Both the position numbers and the translations under genes were made by a program. Under the pieces are notes generated by a model. The model made no database searches. It was not told where the DNA came from and worked only from the letters and a program-made list of their open reading frames with translations. From a bacterium (GTDB taxonomy: Bacteria; Myxococcota_A; UBA9160; UBA6930), in contig JAAETT010000413.1 in the NCBI GenBank assembly GCA_024228115.1, positions 1 through 34,894 of the forward strand: a stretch of DNA of 34,894 nucleotides. The letters are read 5' to 3'. Shown piece by piece: positions 8,943-16,734 of this stretch (position 1 is the first letter of the stretch; every line of letters begins with the position of its first letter).

Positions 8943-9480
8943 ATCCCGCAGACAATCGCCCCGTTCCCGTCTCCTGTTTCCCTCCTCGCTGCATTCGCGT
9001 GGCCCTTGCTTGGCTGCGACAGAGGGACAGAAGAGCGATCGCCGCCGCCAAGCGGGTCCGCTCCGATGGCCTCCGTGCCTCCAGGTCAGGGCCACGCGCG
9101 AATGGTCGAACGCCTCGCCGCCATCGCGTCTCGCGCGTCGGACGAGAGCCCGATCGTCGGCAACCGCCGTCTCCGCGAGACCCGGGCGAGAGTCGCGGCT
9201 CTTGCCCCGGACACGCCCGCCACGCAGCGCCTCGCGGTGAACCTAGAGCCGGCCCACCTGAAGATGTGGGAGGGGAATCCGGAAGCTTCGATTGCGCGAA
9301 TCAAAGACGCGCTCGCCTCGGCTCGGCGGCTCCCGCCGAACGAAGGACGGCTCCGGCGCACCGAACTGCTCTTTTGGCTCGGGGAGGCCCACCTCCTCCT
9401 CGGTGAGCAGCGCAACTGCCTGGCGGATCATACGGCCGAGAGCTGTATCCTCCCCGTGCGAGGCTCGGGTGCCTTGGAGC
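8943..9480 (+). pseudogene. Remnant N terminus of a CRTAC1-type TPR lipoprotein
   Basis: Read in the frame of 8943, the sequence gives a hydrophobic stretch ending in a lipobox (SLLAAFAWPLLGC, about 8979-9017). A helical region of about 120 residues follows (ERLAAIASRASDE through EGRLRRTELLFWLGEAHL). It then has LLLGEQRNCLADHTAESCILPVRG, split here as GEQRNCLADH and TAESCILPVRG. From memory, the NC-N6-C-LP block is typical of the TPR-like N-terminal region of large FG-GAP/ASPIC (CRTAC1) proteins. There is no ATG, GTG or TTG before the signal region in this frame, and similarity ends shortly after LPVRG, where the convergent sulfatase gene begins. The propeller and ASPIC parts are absent. I read it as a truncated, decaying gene, perhaps cut by deletion. 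The right edge is approximate. Confidence 0.6.
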
Positions 9481-9537
9481 AATTTCGAGCTACTCAACCC
9501 GGAAACGTGCCGCCCTGCTGCGTCTCAAAGCGCGCCG

Positions 9538-10953
9538 CTATTTCACGTACCCGAGTGCGCGGAGAGCACGCGCTGCCTCCGGGTCGAGTGCTGGCGCATC
9601 GCCGCTCCGCGGCGACAGCAGCCCGGACTCTGCAGCGATTCGTTCGGCCTCCTCCTCGAGGCGTCGCAGGACGTCTTTCTCCACAGAAGCGAGATTCGAG
9701 TGTTCGAACGGGTCCCAACTCAGGTCGTAGAGTTCGTTCGGGTAGCGCTCGAACCAGATCAGTTTGTAGGGAAAGCGAATGAGCGACAACATGTCGCCGA
9801 ACGTGCGGTCGGTAGGCCCGCAGCCTGCACGCATCTCGTCGGGTATCTGCCCGAATCGTGCATCCGCCGCCGCGGGCCAGTCGATGCGATCCCTGTCGCT
9901 GTAGCCGGCCAGGAGGGCACGCTCCGGAACGGGCGTATCTGGCCGGGTGGGGAGCGCTCGGCCCGAAAGTTCCGGCGGAACCGGTGCCCCCGCCCACTCG
10001 AGGATGGAAGGCGCCACGTCGGTTAGGTCCACCGGTTGAGGAATCTCGGCGGGTGCTAGGTCCGGCAGGCCATGCACCACCAGCGGAATGTGCAGCAGGA
10101 GGTGCCCCACGCTGAACTGATGAACCAGTAGACGTTTTTCACCGAAATGCTCGCCGTGGTCGGAGACGACCACGGTGACGAGCCGCTCTGTGAGTCTTGC
10201 CCTGCGCAGCACGTCGAGCACGGCGCCAAGCTTGGCATCAGCGGCTCGGACGTCACCGCGGTAGAGACCCTCCATGATGGCGAGCTCCCGGGGCGATGGC
10301 AGCCGATCACAGATGCGGAAGGGCGATTGCCGCACCGCTCGTGCCTCCGCGATGGTTGCTCCTGGAGGCAAGTGCGGGTTCTCGCCCCTGATCCGGTAGG
10401 GAAGATGGGCGTCGAACACGTTCACGAAGAGGAAGAAGGGACGGTCGACATCCCGTGAGCGAGTCCAGGATGCGACGGTACGCACCAGATCGAGCGCGGC
10501 GGCTCCCGCATCATTGCCCGCGCGCGCCGCCGAAAAACGCTCGAAGCCCTGGCTCATATTGAAGAGGTCACTGATCAGGGGGTTCTCCGAGAGACCCACG
10601 GTTTGGTAGCCGACGTCTCGAAGTCGCTCAGCCAACGTCACAAGCGAGGCGTCAGCAGTCACACGCCCGCGAATGCCGACGCCGTGCTGGTCGAGCCGCA
10701 GACCCGTAAAGAGGCTCGCGTGGGATGGGAGCGTCCACGGCGCCGAAGCGAAGGCATTGCTGTAGAGCAGGCCCTCCCGTGCCAGGGTGTCCAGATGCGG
10801 CGTCGCGCCGGCGGGTCCGCCAAGGCTCGAGACCGCATCGCTGCGTACCGTGTCGAGTACCACGAGCAAGATGTCGGGACGGAGATCCTCACGCGGCGCA
10901 TTGCACCCCAAGAGGAACAGGAGCGTCCCGACCAGCCACGCGCGCCGACTCAA
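9538..10953 (-). CDS. Sulfatase-fold lipoprotein with Thr at the formylglycine position
   Basis: The 471-residue protein has a lipoprotein signal (VGTLLFLLGC) and a full alkaline-phosphatase/sulfatase fold. This shows metal-binding PDILLVVLDTVRSD near the N terminus, the nucleophile region APWTLPSHASLFTG, and VVVSDHGEHFGEK in the middle. In true sulfatases the nucleophile region is C/S-x-P-x-R; here T-L-P-S-H puts Thr at the formylglycine position and His at the Arg. It may therefore be a phosphodiesterase or transferase of this superfamily rather than a sulfate esterase. The TTG start at 10953 overlaps the TGA of the upstream sulfatase gene in TTGA, and the lipoprotein signal begins right there. 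The substrate is probably a surface polysaccharide or lipid headgroup, judging from neighbouring glycan genes. Confidence 0.87.
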   Translation of the reverse strand: MSRRAWLVGTLLFLLGCNAPREDLRPDILLVVLDTVRSDAVSSLGGPAGATPHLDTLAREGLLYSNAFASAPWTLPSHASLFTGLRLDQHGVGIRGRVTADASLVTLAERLRDVGYQTVGLSENPLISDLFNMSQGFERFSAARAGNDAGAAALDLVRTVASWTRSRDVDRPFFLFVNVFDAHLPYRIRGENPHLPPGATIAEARAVRQSPFRICDRLPSPRELAIMEGLYRGDVRAADAKLGAVLDVLRRARLTERLVTVVVSDHGEHFGEKRLLVHQFSVGHLLLHIPLVVHGLPDLAPAEIPQPVDLTDVAPSILEWAGAPVPPELSGRALPTRPDTPVPERALLAGYSDRDRIDWPAAADARFGQIPDEMRAGCGPTDRTFGDMLSLIRFPYKLIWFERYPNELYDLSWDPFEHSNLASVEKDVLRRLEEEAERIAAESGLLSPRSGDAPALDPEAARALRALGYVK

Positions 10954-13220
10954 TCGAGGTAGCCCAGTGCCCGCAGGCGCATCTCGAGGCCCGGGCTGAT
11001 CGGTTTCAGTTCGCCCGTACCCGGCGCCTGCGCTCGTTCCCTCTCCAGATACGCGTCTGCGATGGCCTCGAACTCGTGCAGAAGCCGTGGATCGACATCG
11101 GCTAGTGGCTGTGATTCCGTCGGATCGTCGAGAAGCGAGTAGACGCGTACACCCTCAGCGCTGCGGATCCACTTGTGGGTGCGCGTCCGGATGGCGATAC
11201 CTGGGCCATCGCTCTGTTCGGAGATGGCGACAGCGGAACCCGAGTCCGGGTCAGCACTGAGCAGCGGAAGCAGGCTCTCGCCGTCCAGCCGATCCCCACC
11301 CTCGAGATTCAGATAGTCCAATATGGTCGGCACCACGTCGATCATCTCCACCTGCCGCGTTACGCGGCGTGGCGCGATGGTGCCACGCGGGAACTTCATG
11401 ATCAGCGGAACGCGGATCATCTCGTCGAAGAAGGTCTGCCCATGCTGCCAGCCCCCGTGATCGAAGAACTCCTCCCCGTGGTCGCTCACCAGGATCACCA
11501 GCGCCTCGTCGTAGACCCCGCGGGTGCGGAGCATCTGGAAAATGCGGCCCAGCGTTTCGTCGACGTAGCGGATCTCGCCATCGTATCGGGCGGTCAAGTG
11601 CTCGCGTTCGCGAGATGATGCCTGGAAGCCGTCGGTTGCACGGTGCACGAACGCGCGATTGAAGCGTTCGCCGACCGTTCCCCGGTAGCCTGCGTCGAAG
11701 AGCCGTACGGCAGGATCAGGTGGCGCGTAGGGCGCGTGGGTTTCGAAGCTGTGGATCAAGAGGAAGTTGTTTCGGGGGACCCAGAGGTCGAACCACTGGC
11801 GGAATCTCCGCATGAGATCGGCCACCAGTGAATAAGAGTGAGCGCGCTGCCCGCGATGCTCCGAGTAACTGTCGAAACCGTGATGGAAACCGAAACGATG
11901 GGACATGAAGGCACCGTCCGTGATCGCCTTTGTGAAGTACCCGCTGCCACGCAACAGGGTTGCAAGCGTCGGAATGCTCCGATCGAGCTGGTGTCCGGGT
12001 CCACGGACGCCATGGGACACGGGGTAGCGACCGGTGAGGATCGACATCTGTGAGGGCAGCGTCCAGGGTGCCTGGGCGATGGCAGTCTCGAATACCACGC
12101 TTTCCTCCGCAAAGGCCCGGATCACGGGCGAAGTCGGGCGGTCGTAGCCGTAGGCCTCGAGGTGATCGGCGCGGAGTGTATCGATGTCCACCAGAACGAC
12201 CGGCGTACGCTCGATCTTTGCGGAGTAGAGAATGGGGGCAGCGAACGCACCGAGGTCGAAGCCTGGCTCAGGGTCGCTGGTCGAGAGGATCAGCTCGACA
12301 GTCTTCCCAGACAGCGCCGCAAGATCGACGTCGAGGTCATGCCAGCGGCGGGAGGTTGCCCCATCCCTCGGTGAGAGCCGTTGCGAGTGAAGCACCAGTG
12401 CCTCGCCGTCCGGCAGGCCCGCGGAGATCGTGAATGTCACGCCATCCGACTCGAACCAGCCTTCTTCCAGGACACCGATGCCTACGTTCAGACGGCCGTC
12501 CGGCGGGACGACCAGGGTGAAGGTGTAGGCTGCCGGCGCTGGTGCGAACAGCGCCGGGCGGACGTCACCATCGATTTCGATTTCGCGCAGCGCAAAACCC
12601 ATCGGATCGAGCCCGGATTCGGCAAACTCCAGGCTTGCGAGATAGTCACGCGCGACCGGGTAGCGCACGCGGTAGGTGACCTCCGGTGGGGCGTCGAGGC
12701 CCGCCGGCCGGCGGAACAATACAAATCCTTCGCGAACCGGGATCCATGTATCGATCGCATCCGGCCGATCCGGGTCGCGGCGTGGGAGAGCCTCAGCCGC
12801 GACCTCGTCATAGACCCCGATCTCTCGGCTTCGCGCACCCGCCTTCCCGCCCATCACGATCAGGTTGAGATCTGTCTCGTGCTGGACATCGAGAGGAAAA
12901 CGCGTCCGGCAGAGCCACGAATCGAACGGTGAGCCCCGATAGCCTGCGAAATGCGTGCAGCCGCGATCTAGCAGCTCGCCTTCGATTCGAAAGTCCGCGG
13001 CCTGCAGCTCCTGGCGAATCTCCGCGGGAAGGCTCCGCGCCGGAATCTCCCAGCCGATCGAATCGACCGCATCGAGCAAGTGGACGGTGGTACCGGCAAG
13101 TGGCTCACGGGCCGGCGGGCGGGAAGCGCCGGAGGGATCGCCAGCGCCGCAAGCGATCACGGCCGCACAGGCAAGCGCCACCTGTACCGCCCGCGAGGCA
13201 GCCCTTGCTGTCCGGTGCAT
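10950..13220 (-). CDS. Large sulfatase-fold lipoprotein with N-terminal accessory domain
   Basis: The 756-residue product begins with a lipoprotein signal (VALACAAVIACGAG). About 300 residues of beta-rich sequence follow, with no motif I can name but jelly-roll-like in composition. A sulfatase-fold domain runs from about residue 340: TPVVLVDIDTLRADHLEAYG, APWTLPSQMSILTGRYPVSHG and LVSDHGEEFFDHGGW. Like its downstream neighbour it has Thr, not Cys or Ser, at the formylglycine position (T-L-P-S-Q). The ATG at 13220 gives a clean signal peptide; a GTG at 13244 would add eight residues. The accessory domain may bind the glycan substrate. The gene overlaps the next sulfatase by four bases and lies 154 bases downstream of the DsbD-alpha-like lipoprotein gene, likely in one transcript. 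Confidence 0.87.
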   Translation of the reverse strand: MHRTARAASRAVQVALACAAVIACGAGDPSGASRPPAREPLAGTTVHLLDAVDSIGWEIPARSLPAEIRQELQAADFRIEGELLDRGCTHFAGYRGSPFDSWLCRTRFPLDVQHETDLNLIVMGGKAGARSREIGVYDEVAAEALPRRDPDRPDAIDTWIPVREGFVLFRRPAGLDAPPEVTYRVRYPVARDYLASLEFAESGLDPMGFALREIEIDGDVRPALFAPAPAAYTFTLVVPPDGRLNVGIGVLEEGWFESDGVTFTISAGLPDGEALVLHSQRLSPRDGATSRRWHDLDVDLAALSGKTVELILSTSDPEPGFDLGAFAAPILYSAKIERTPVVLVDIDTLRADHLEAYGYDRPTSPVIRAFAEESVVFETAIAQAPWTLPSQMSILTGRYPVSHGVRGPGHQLDRSIPTLATLLRGSGYFTKAITDGAFMSHRFGFHHGFDSYSEHRGQRAHSYSLVADLMRRFRQWFDLWVPRNNFLLIHSFETHAPYAPPDPAVRLFDAGYRGTVGERFNRAFVHRATDGFQASSREREHLTARYDGEIRYVDETLGRIFQMLRTRGVYDEALVILVSDHGEEFFDHGGWQHGQTFFDEMIRVPLIMKFPRGTIAPRRVTRQVEMIDVVPTILDYLNLEGGDRLDGESLLPLLSADPDSGSAVAISEQSDGPGIAIRTRTHKWIRSAEGVRVYSLLDDPTESQPLADVDPRLLHEFEAIADAYLERERAQAPGTGELKPISPGLEMRLRALGYLD

Positions 13221-13374
13221 CCTTCGAGTTCCGAACGGTTCCACGGTAGCCTCGCCGGAAGACCGTTACCCCACTGCCTGAACTGCTGCAAATGCAGGCT
13301 TTCATTGTCCAGCAGAGGTACTCGATGTGTTGCGGAGCTTCTTCTTTCTACTGGCTTCTCCGCCAGTGCGTCAA

Positions 13375-13860
13375 TCATCGTTCGAGGGGTACCGCAAGCG
13401 GACCTTGCACTCCCGCCACGCCCTCGAAGGGATGCTCGATGCGCTGACAGATCTCCCCGCGGCAGATCCCGAAGACGATCTTCCCCGAGACACGCCCTGG
13501 GCGATCTGCTGCGCGGTCCAGAGGCGCCTCGAAGCGCACGAGATGCTCGTCGATTCCCTCGGGCGTCCACGAGGAAGACTCCCTCTCTTCGAACCTCAGG
13601 TCGAGCCGGTACGGAAAGTCCAAGCTCAGCTTCCACGGCTCCGTTGAACGAACCCGGGCCTCCAACACTCCCTGCTCGCCGTCTCCGCCCGCCGGAGTGG
13701 CGCGGACATTCACCCGGTAGCGCCGCTCCGAGTGGCTGTAGAGCGATGAGAAGGCCGTGACTGAATCATCAGCCGGGGGCGATGGTTCGGCTCCGCAGGC
13801 AACCAGGACGCCCGCGACCGAGGCCCGAACAAGGGCCAGGAAGCGAGACCCGTCCCTCAC
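13375..13860 (-). CDS. DsbD-alpha-like lipoprotein with CX4C pair
   Basis: The 161-residue lipoprotein has the signal ASVAGVLVACGAE. Its mature domain contains RRYRVNVRATP, WKLSLDFPYRLDLRF and, near the end, KIVFGICRGEICQR with a CX4C pair. Each of these blocks has a counterpart in the protein at 3440-3895 (RRYSVVIDAP, HKLSIDFPSRLEL, VGVCTGDLC), so the two are paralogues. The layout resembles the periplasmic alpha domain of DsbD, whose Cys pair shuttles electrons; activity here is inferred. The GTG start at 13860 overlaps the TGA of the upstream acyltransferase gene in GTGA, implying translational coupling. Confidence 0.78.
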   Translation of the reverse strand: MRDGSRFLALVRASVAGVLVACGAEPSPPADDSVTAFSSLYSHSERRYRVNVRATPAGGDGEQGVLEARVRSTEPWKLSLDFPYRLDLRFEERESSSWTPEGIDEHLVRFEAPLDRAADRPGRVSGKIVFGICRGEICQRIEHPFEGVAGVQGPLAVPLER

Positions 13861-14507
13861 CTCGCCAGCTTCTTTGCGGGCACACCCGCCACCGTGATGT
13901 CTGGCTCCAGGATGTCCTTCACCACGCAGCTCGAAGCCCCCGTCACCACCCCCCGTGCGATCGTCACCCCGTTGCGGATGACCGTACCCGCGCCGAGCAG
14001 GACGTCTTCTCCCAGCCTCACGTCGCCGGAGACGCGACAGCCCGGGAAACAGGTCGTGTAGTCGCCCACCACGTCGTGGTGGCCGATCGTGGTGTCGAGG
14101 ACCGCCACGTAGTCGCCGATGGTGGCGTGTGTGGTGAGCTGTGAATGGGCGACGATCTGCCCACCCCGGCCGATGTGGCAGTCTCCGCGCACGATGGCGC
14201 GGGGATGGATGAGGGTTGGCGCGGGCTCGAGGCCGCTGGCCAGTGCCTTCTTCACCATGATGCGTTTGGCGGGAGGCTCTGCCACCGCGACGATGAATTG
14301 TCGAAATCCATTCTGCTCGCCACCGGCGTCGAGGTGAGAGAAGTTCCAGTCCTTCACCACCGGCACCACGTCGTCGGCGATCCGGACCTCGGTCGCCTCA
14401 CCGACGTCGTCGACGAAGCACAAGGCCACATCCGGGAAGGTGTCCTTGACGAACCAGTAGGTCTCCCGTGCGGAGCCGCCGGCACCCAGGATCACGAGAC
14501 TCTTCAT
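13857..14507 (-). CDS. NeuD/PglD-like sugar O- or N-acyltransferase
   Basis: The 216-residue protein has the NeuD/PglD layout. An N-terminal Rossmann-like part carries the motif VILGAGGSARETYW. A left-handed beta-helix of hexapeptide repeats follows from about residue 95 (HPRAIVRGDCHIGRGGQIVAHSQ, here split over several rungs). It ends in the typical VVKDILEPDITVAGVPAKKL. PglD and VioB relatives acetylate the 4-amino group of UDP- or dTDP-4-amino-4,6-dideoxy sugars. The nearby DegT-type aminotransferase would supply such a substrate. A GAGGAGGAAG ribosome-binding site precedes the ATG. It sits ten bases after the glycosyltransferase gene and overlaps the following lipoprotein gene. Confidence 0.88.
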   Translation of the reverse strand: MKSLVILGAGGSARETYWFVKDTFPDVALCFVDDVGEATEVRIADDVVPVVKDWNFSHLDAGGEQNGFRQFIVAVAEPPAKRIMVKKALASGLEPAPTLIHPRAIVRGDCHIGRGGQIVAHSQLTTHATIGDYVAVLDTTIGHHDVVGDYTTCFPGCRVSGDVRLGEDVLLGAGTVIRNGVTIARGVVTGASSCVVKDILEPDITVAGVPAKKLAR

Positions 14508-14517
14508 GGCTTCCTCC

Positions 14518-15456
14518 TCATCGGGTGCGAACTTCGCGGATGATGTAGGCCGGGTGGCCCTGGAGAATGAGATACCCGCGGATCACGTACTCGCCCACTG
14601 CGCACAGGACGCCGACGATGATCAGCAGGCAGAACACCAGCACGTTCAGAATGAGCCCGTTGGTCACGGTCGAGAGCACGGGAGTCGATACCACCAGGCT
14701 GGCCAGCACACGCAGCACCAACAGCAACCCCACCAGGAAGCAAGCTGCGCTCAGGATCTGGAAGGGCCGCTGGGAGAGGTTCACGAGGTTCTCCATGTTG
14801 TAGGCGAAGAGACGGGAGAAGCTCCAGCCCGATCTGCCGTAGGGCCGTGGATGGTGGGAGACGGGGACCTCCGTGATTCGTCCCGCGGCAGCGACCACGT
14901 GGGGCGGCTTGAGCGGCCGGCTGGGACCAGGCTGGAAGGCGCGGATGAGCCGGCCGTCGAGGATCTTGAAGGTGCAGCCAAAGTCGCGCAGGTCGGTCTT
15001 CGACATCGCGCGCATGATCACGTTGGCCAGCCGTGAAGGGATGGTGCGGAGGCGTGAATCCTGGCGCGCCACCCGGTAGCCCGTCACGAGGTCGAAGCCC
15101 TTGTCGAACTCCGCAATGAGTCCGGGTAGATCCTCGGGATCGAGCTGCAGGTCGCTGTCCAGCAGGATGATGCTGTGGCCCCGGGCATGGGCGCAGCCAG
15201 CCGTGATCGCCACGGCCTGGCCCACGTTCTTCATCAGGTCGATCACCATGTGGACATGCTCGTCCTGCTCGAAGATCGCTTCCAGGCAATCGAGGGTCCC
15301 GTCCCCGCTGCCATCGTTGACGAAGACGATCTCGTAGCTGCGGCCGAGCTCCTGGAGTGTCGCGCTGAGCCGCGCGTGGAACTCCCGGATGCTCCGTTCC
15401 TCCCAATAGCAGGTGGTGACGACGGTGAACTCGGGGGCAGCGGTGGGAGCATCCAT
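14518..15456 (-). CDS. Family 2 glycosyltransferase, polyprenyl-phosphate sugar transferase type
   Basis: The 312-residue protein has a GT2 (GtrB/DPM1/ArnC-like) catalytic domain: FTVVTTCYWEE, IVFVNDGSGDGTLD, LLDSDLQLDPEDLP and the FGCTFKILDGRLI segment. Two C-terminal membrane helices follow (about 230-255 and 265-295). This architecture makes undecaprenyl-phosphate-linked sugars on the cytoplasmic face of the membrane, used to decorate O-antigen, lipid A or other glycans. It is the first gene of the minus-strand glycan run and diverges from the aminotransferase gene over a region with a 10-bp inverted repeat. The ATG at 15456 fits the family start. Confidence 0.9.
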   Translation of the reverse strand: MDAPTAAPEFTVVTTCYWEERSIREFHARLSATLQELGRSYEIVFVNDGSGDGTLDCLEAIFEQDEHVHMVIDLMKNVGQAVAITAGCAHARGHSIILLDSDLQLDPEDLPGLIAEFDKGFDLVTGYRVARQDSRLRTIPSRLANVIMRAMSKTDLRDFGCTFKILDGRLIRAFQPGPSRPLKPPHVVAAAGRITEVPVSHHPRPYGRSGWSFSRLFAYNMENLVNLSQRPFQILSAACFLVGLLLVLRVLASLVVSTPVLSTVTNGLILNVLVFCLLIIVGVLCAVGEYVIRGYLILQGHPAYIIREVRTR

Positions 15457-15500
15457 GGCAGGTGTTCTACTCTACACCGACCCCCGTGGGGCACTCAAGC

Positions 15501-15524
15501 GGTTCCACCCACCGGGGTGGAACC
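15501..15524. repeat. Perfect 10-bp inverted repeat in a divergent intergenic region
   Basis: The arms GGTTCCACCC and GGGTGGAACC are separated by ACCG. It lies 45 bases from the glycosyltransferase start and 110 bases from the aminotransferase start. No T-tract follows on either strand, so an operator or an RNA hairpin in a leader is more likely than a terminator. No known binding site is recognised. Confidence 0.55.
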
Positions 15525-15634
15525 AAGCTCCCCGAACCCGTGACGGGCTCCCTGCCCTCGCGAGCAACCGGATGAACCCTCCTTCCTAGATGTAAGATGA
15601 CTTCTTCCCCCCGGGTTCCGAGGAGCCTCGAGCC

Positions 15635-16720
15635 ATGAGCGTCCACGTCACACGCAGTCTGGTACCCCCGCTGGATGCCTTTCTCGAGCGCCTCAAACCC
15701 ATCTGGGAGGAGGCGCGTTTCACCAACGACGGCCCTCAGGTACGGGAGCTGGAGCAGCTCGTTGCGCGGGAGCTGGAGAGTCCCCACGGCATCGCCGTAG
15801 CCAACGGCACTCTCGCCCTGCAGCTCGCGAGCGCCGCGCTCGGCCTCGAGGGCGAGGTGATCACCACACCCCTGTCCTTCGTGGCCACGGCGTCGAGCCT
15901 GGTATGGATGGGGCTCACCCCCGTCTTCGCGGACGTGCATCCGACCACATGGACACTCGACCCGGAGCGTTGTGCCGAGAAGATCACGCCGCGTACCCGC
16001 GCCATCCTCGCCACACACGTGTATGGCTTCCCCTGCGATGTGGATTCTCTCGCAGCCCTGGCGCGCGAGAAGAACCTGAAGCTGATCTTCGATGCCTCCC
16101 ACACCTTTGGTTGCCGCTATCGGGGGCGCCCCCTGGCCAGCTATGGGGACATCGCGACCCTGAGCCTCCACGCCACCAAGATCTTCCACAGCGCCGAAGG
16201 AGGATTCGTCTGCACGGCAGATCCGGACACCGCCCACCGGGTTCGCGTGCAGCGCAATTTTGGCTTCGATGGTCTCGAATCCTTCGCCGTGCCGGGAATC
16301 AACGCCAAGTTGTCCGAGCTGCACGCAGCCCTGGCACTCTGCATCCTGCCGTACGTGGAGGCTGCCATCGGGGAGCGCCGGATACGATTCGAGGCCTACC
16401 TGGAAGCCCTGCATGCGGTCGCCGATCGCGTGGAGCTGCCGCACATTCCCGACGACCTGGAGTACAACTACGCCTACTTCCCGCTCCTTTTCGAGAACGA
16501 GGAGGCGCTGCGCCGCGCCTGGCTCGCCCTGGTGGCAATGGACGTGTACCCACGGCGCTACTTCAATCCTCCCCTGAACAGCATCCCCTACATGGGTCGA
16601 GACCAGGCGCCGGTGGCCGAGGCGTTGAGTCCGCGACTCCTGTGCCTGCCTCTCCACGACGGCCTGCCGCTCGACGACGTGGAGCGAATCGCCGCAGCGC
16701 TGGTGGAGAGCCTGACCTAG
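15635..16720 (+). CDS. DegT/DnrJ/EryC1/StrS-family sugar aminotransferase
   Basis: This 361-residue PLP enzyme converts a nucleotide 4-keto-6-deoxy sugar to the 4-amino sugar. Conserved features are the ANGTLALQLA segment, TTPLSFVATASSLVWMG, FADVHPTTWTLDP, ATHVYGFPCDVDSL, the DASHTFGCRY Asp that contacts the PLP nitrogen, and the Schiff-base Lys in SLHATKIFHSAEGG. The SLHATK variant is, from memory, typical of VioA-like enzymes that act on dTDP-4-keto-6-deoxyglucose. With the NeuD-like acyltransferase it could make a 4-acylamido-4,6-dideoxy sugar. A GAGGAG ribosome-binding site lies nine bases before the ATG. It ends 14 bases from the convergent isomerase gene. Confidence 0.92.
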   Translation: MSVHVTRSLVPPLDAFLERLKPIWEEARFTNDGPQVRELEQLVARELESPHGIAVANGTLALQLASAALGLEGEVITTPLSFVATASSLVWMGLTPVFADVHPTTWTLDPERCAEKITPRTRAILATHVYGFPCDVDSLAALAREKNLKLIFDASHTFGCRYRGRPLASYGDIATLSLHATKIFHSAEGGFVCTADPDTAHRVRVQRNFGFDGLESFAVPGINAKLSELHAALALCILPYVEAAIGERRIRFEAYLEALHAVADRVELPHIPDDLEYNYAYFPLLFENEEALRRAWLALVAMDVYPRRYFNPPLNSIPYMGRDQAPVAEALSPRLLCLPLHDGLPLDDVERIAAALVESLT

Positions 16721-16734
16721 AAGACTGCAACGAC

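Noticed and set aside
15467-16657. 396-codon minus-strand open frame
   Set aside because: Antisense to the well-supported sugar aminotransferase; no domain features.
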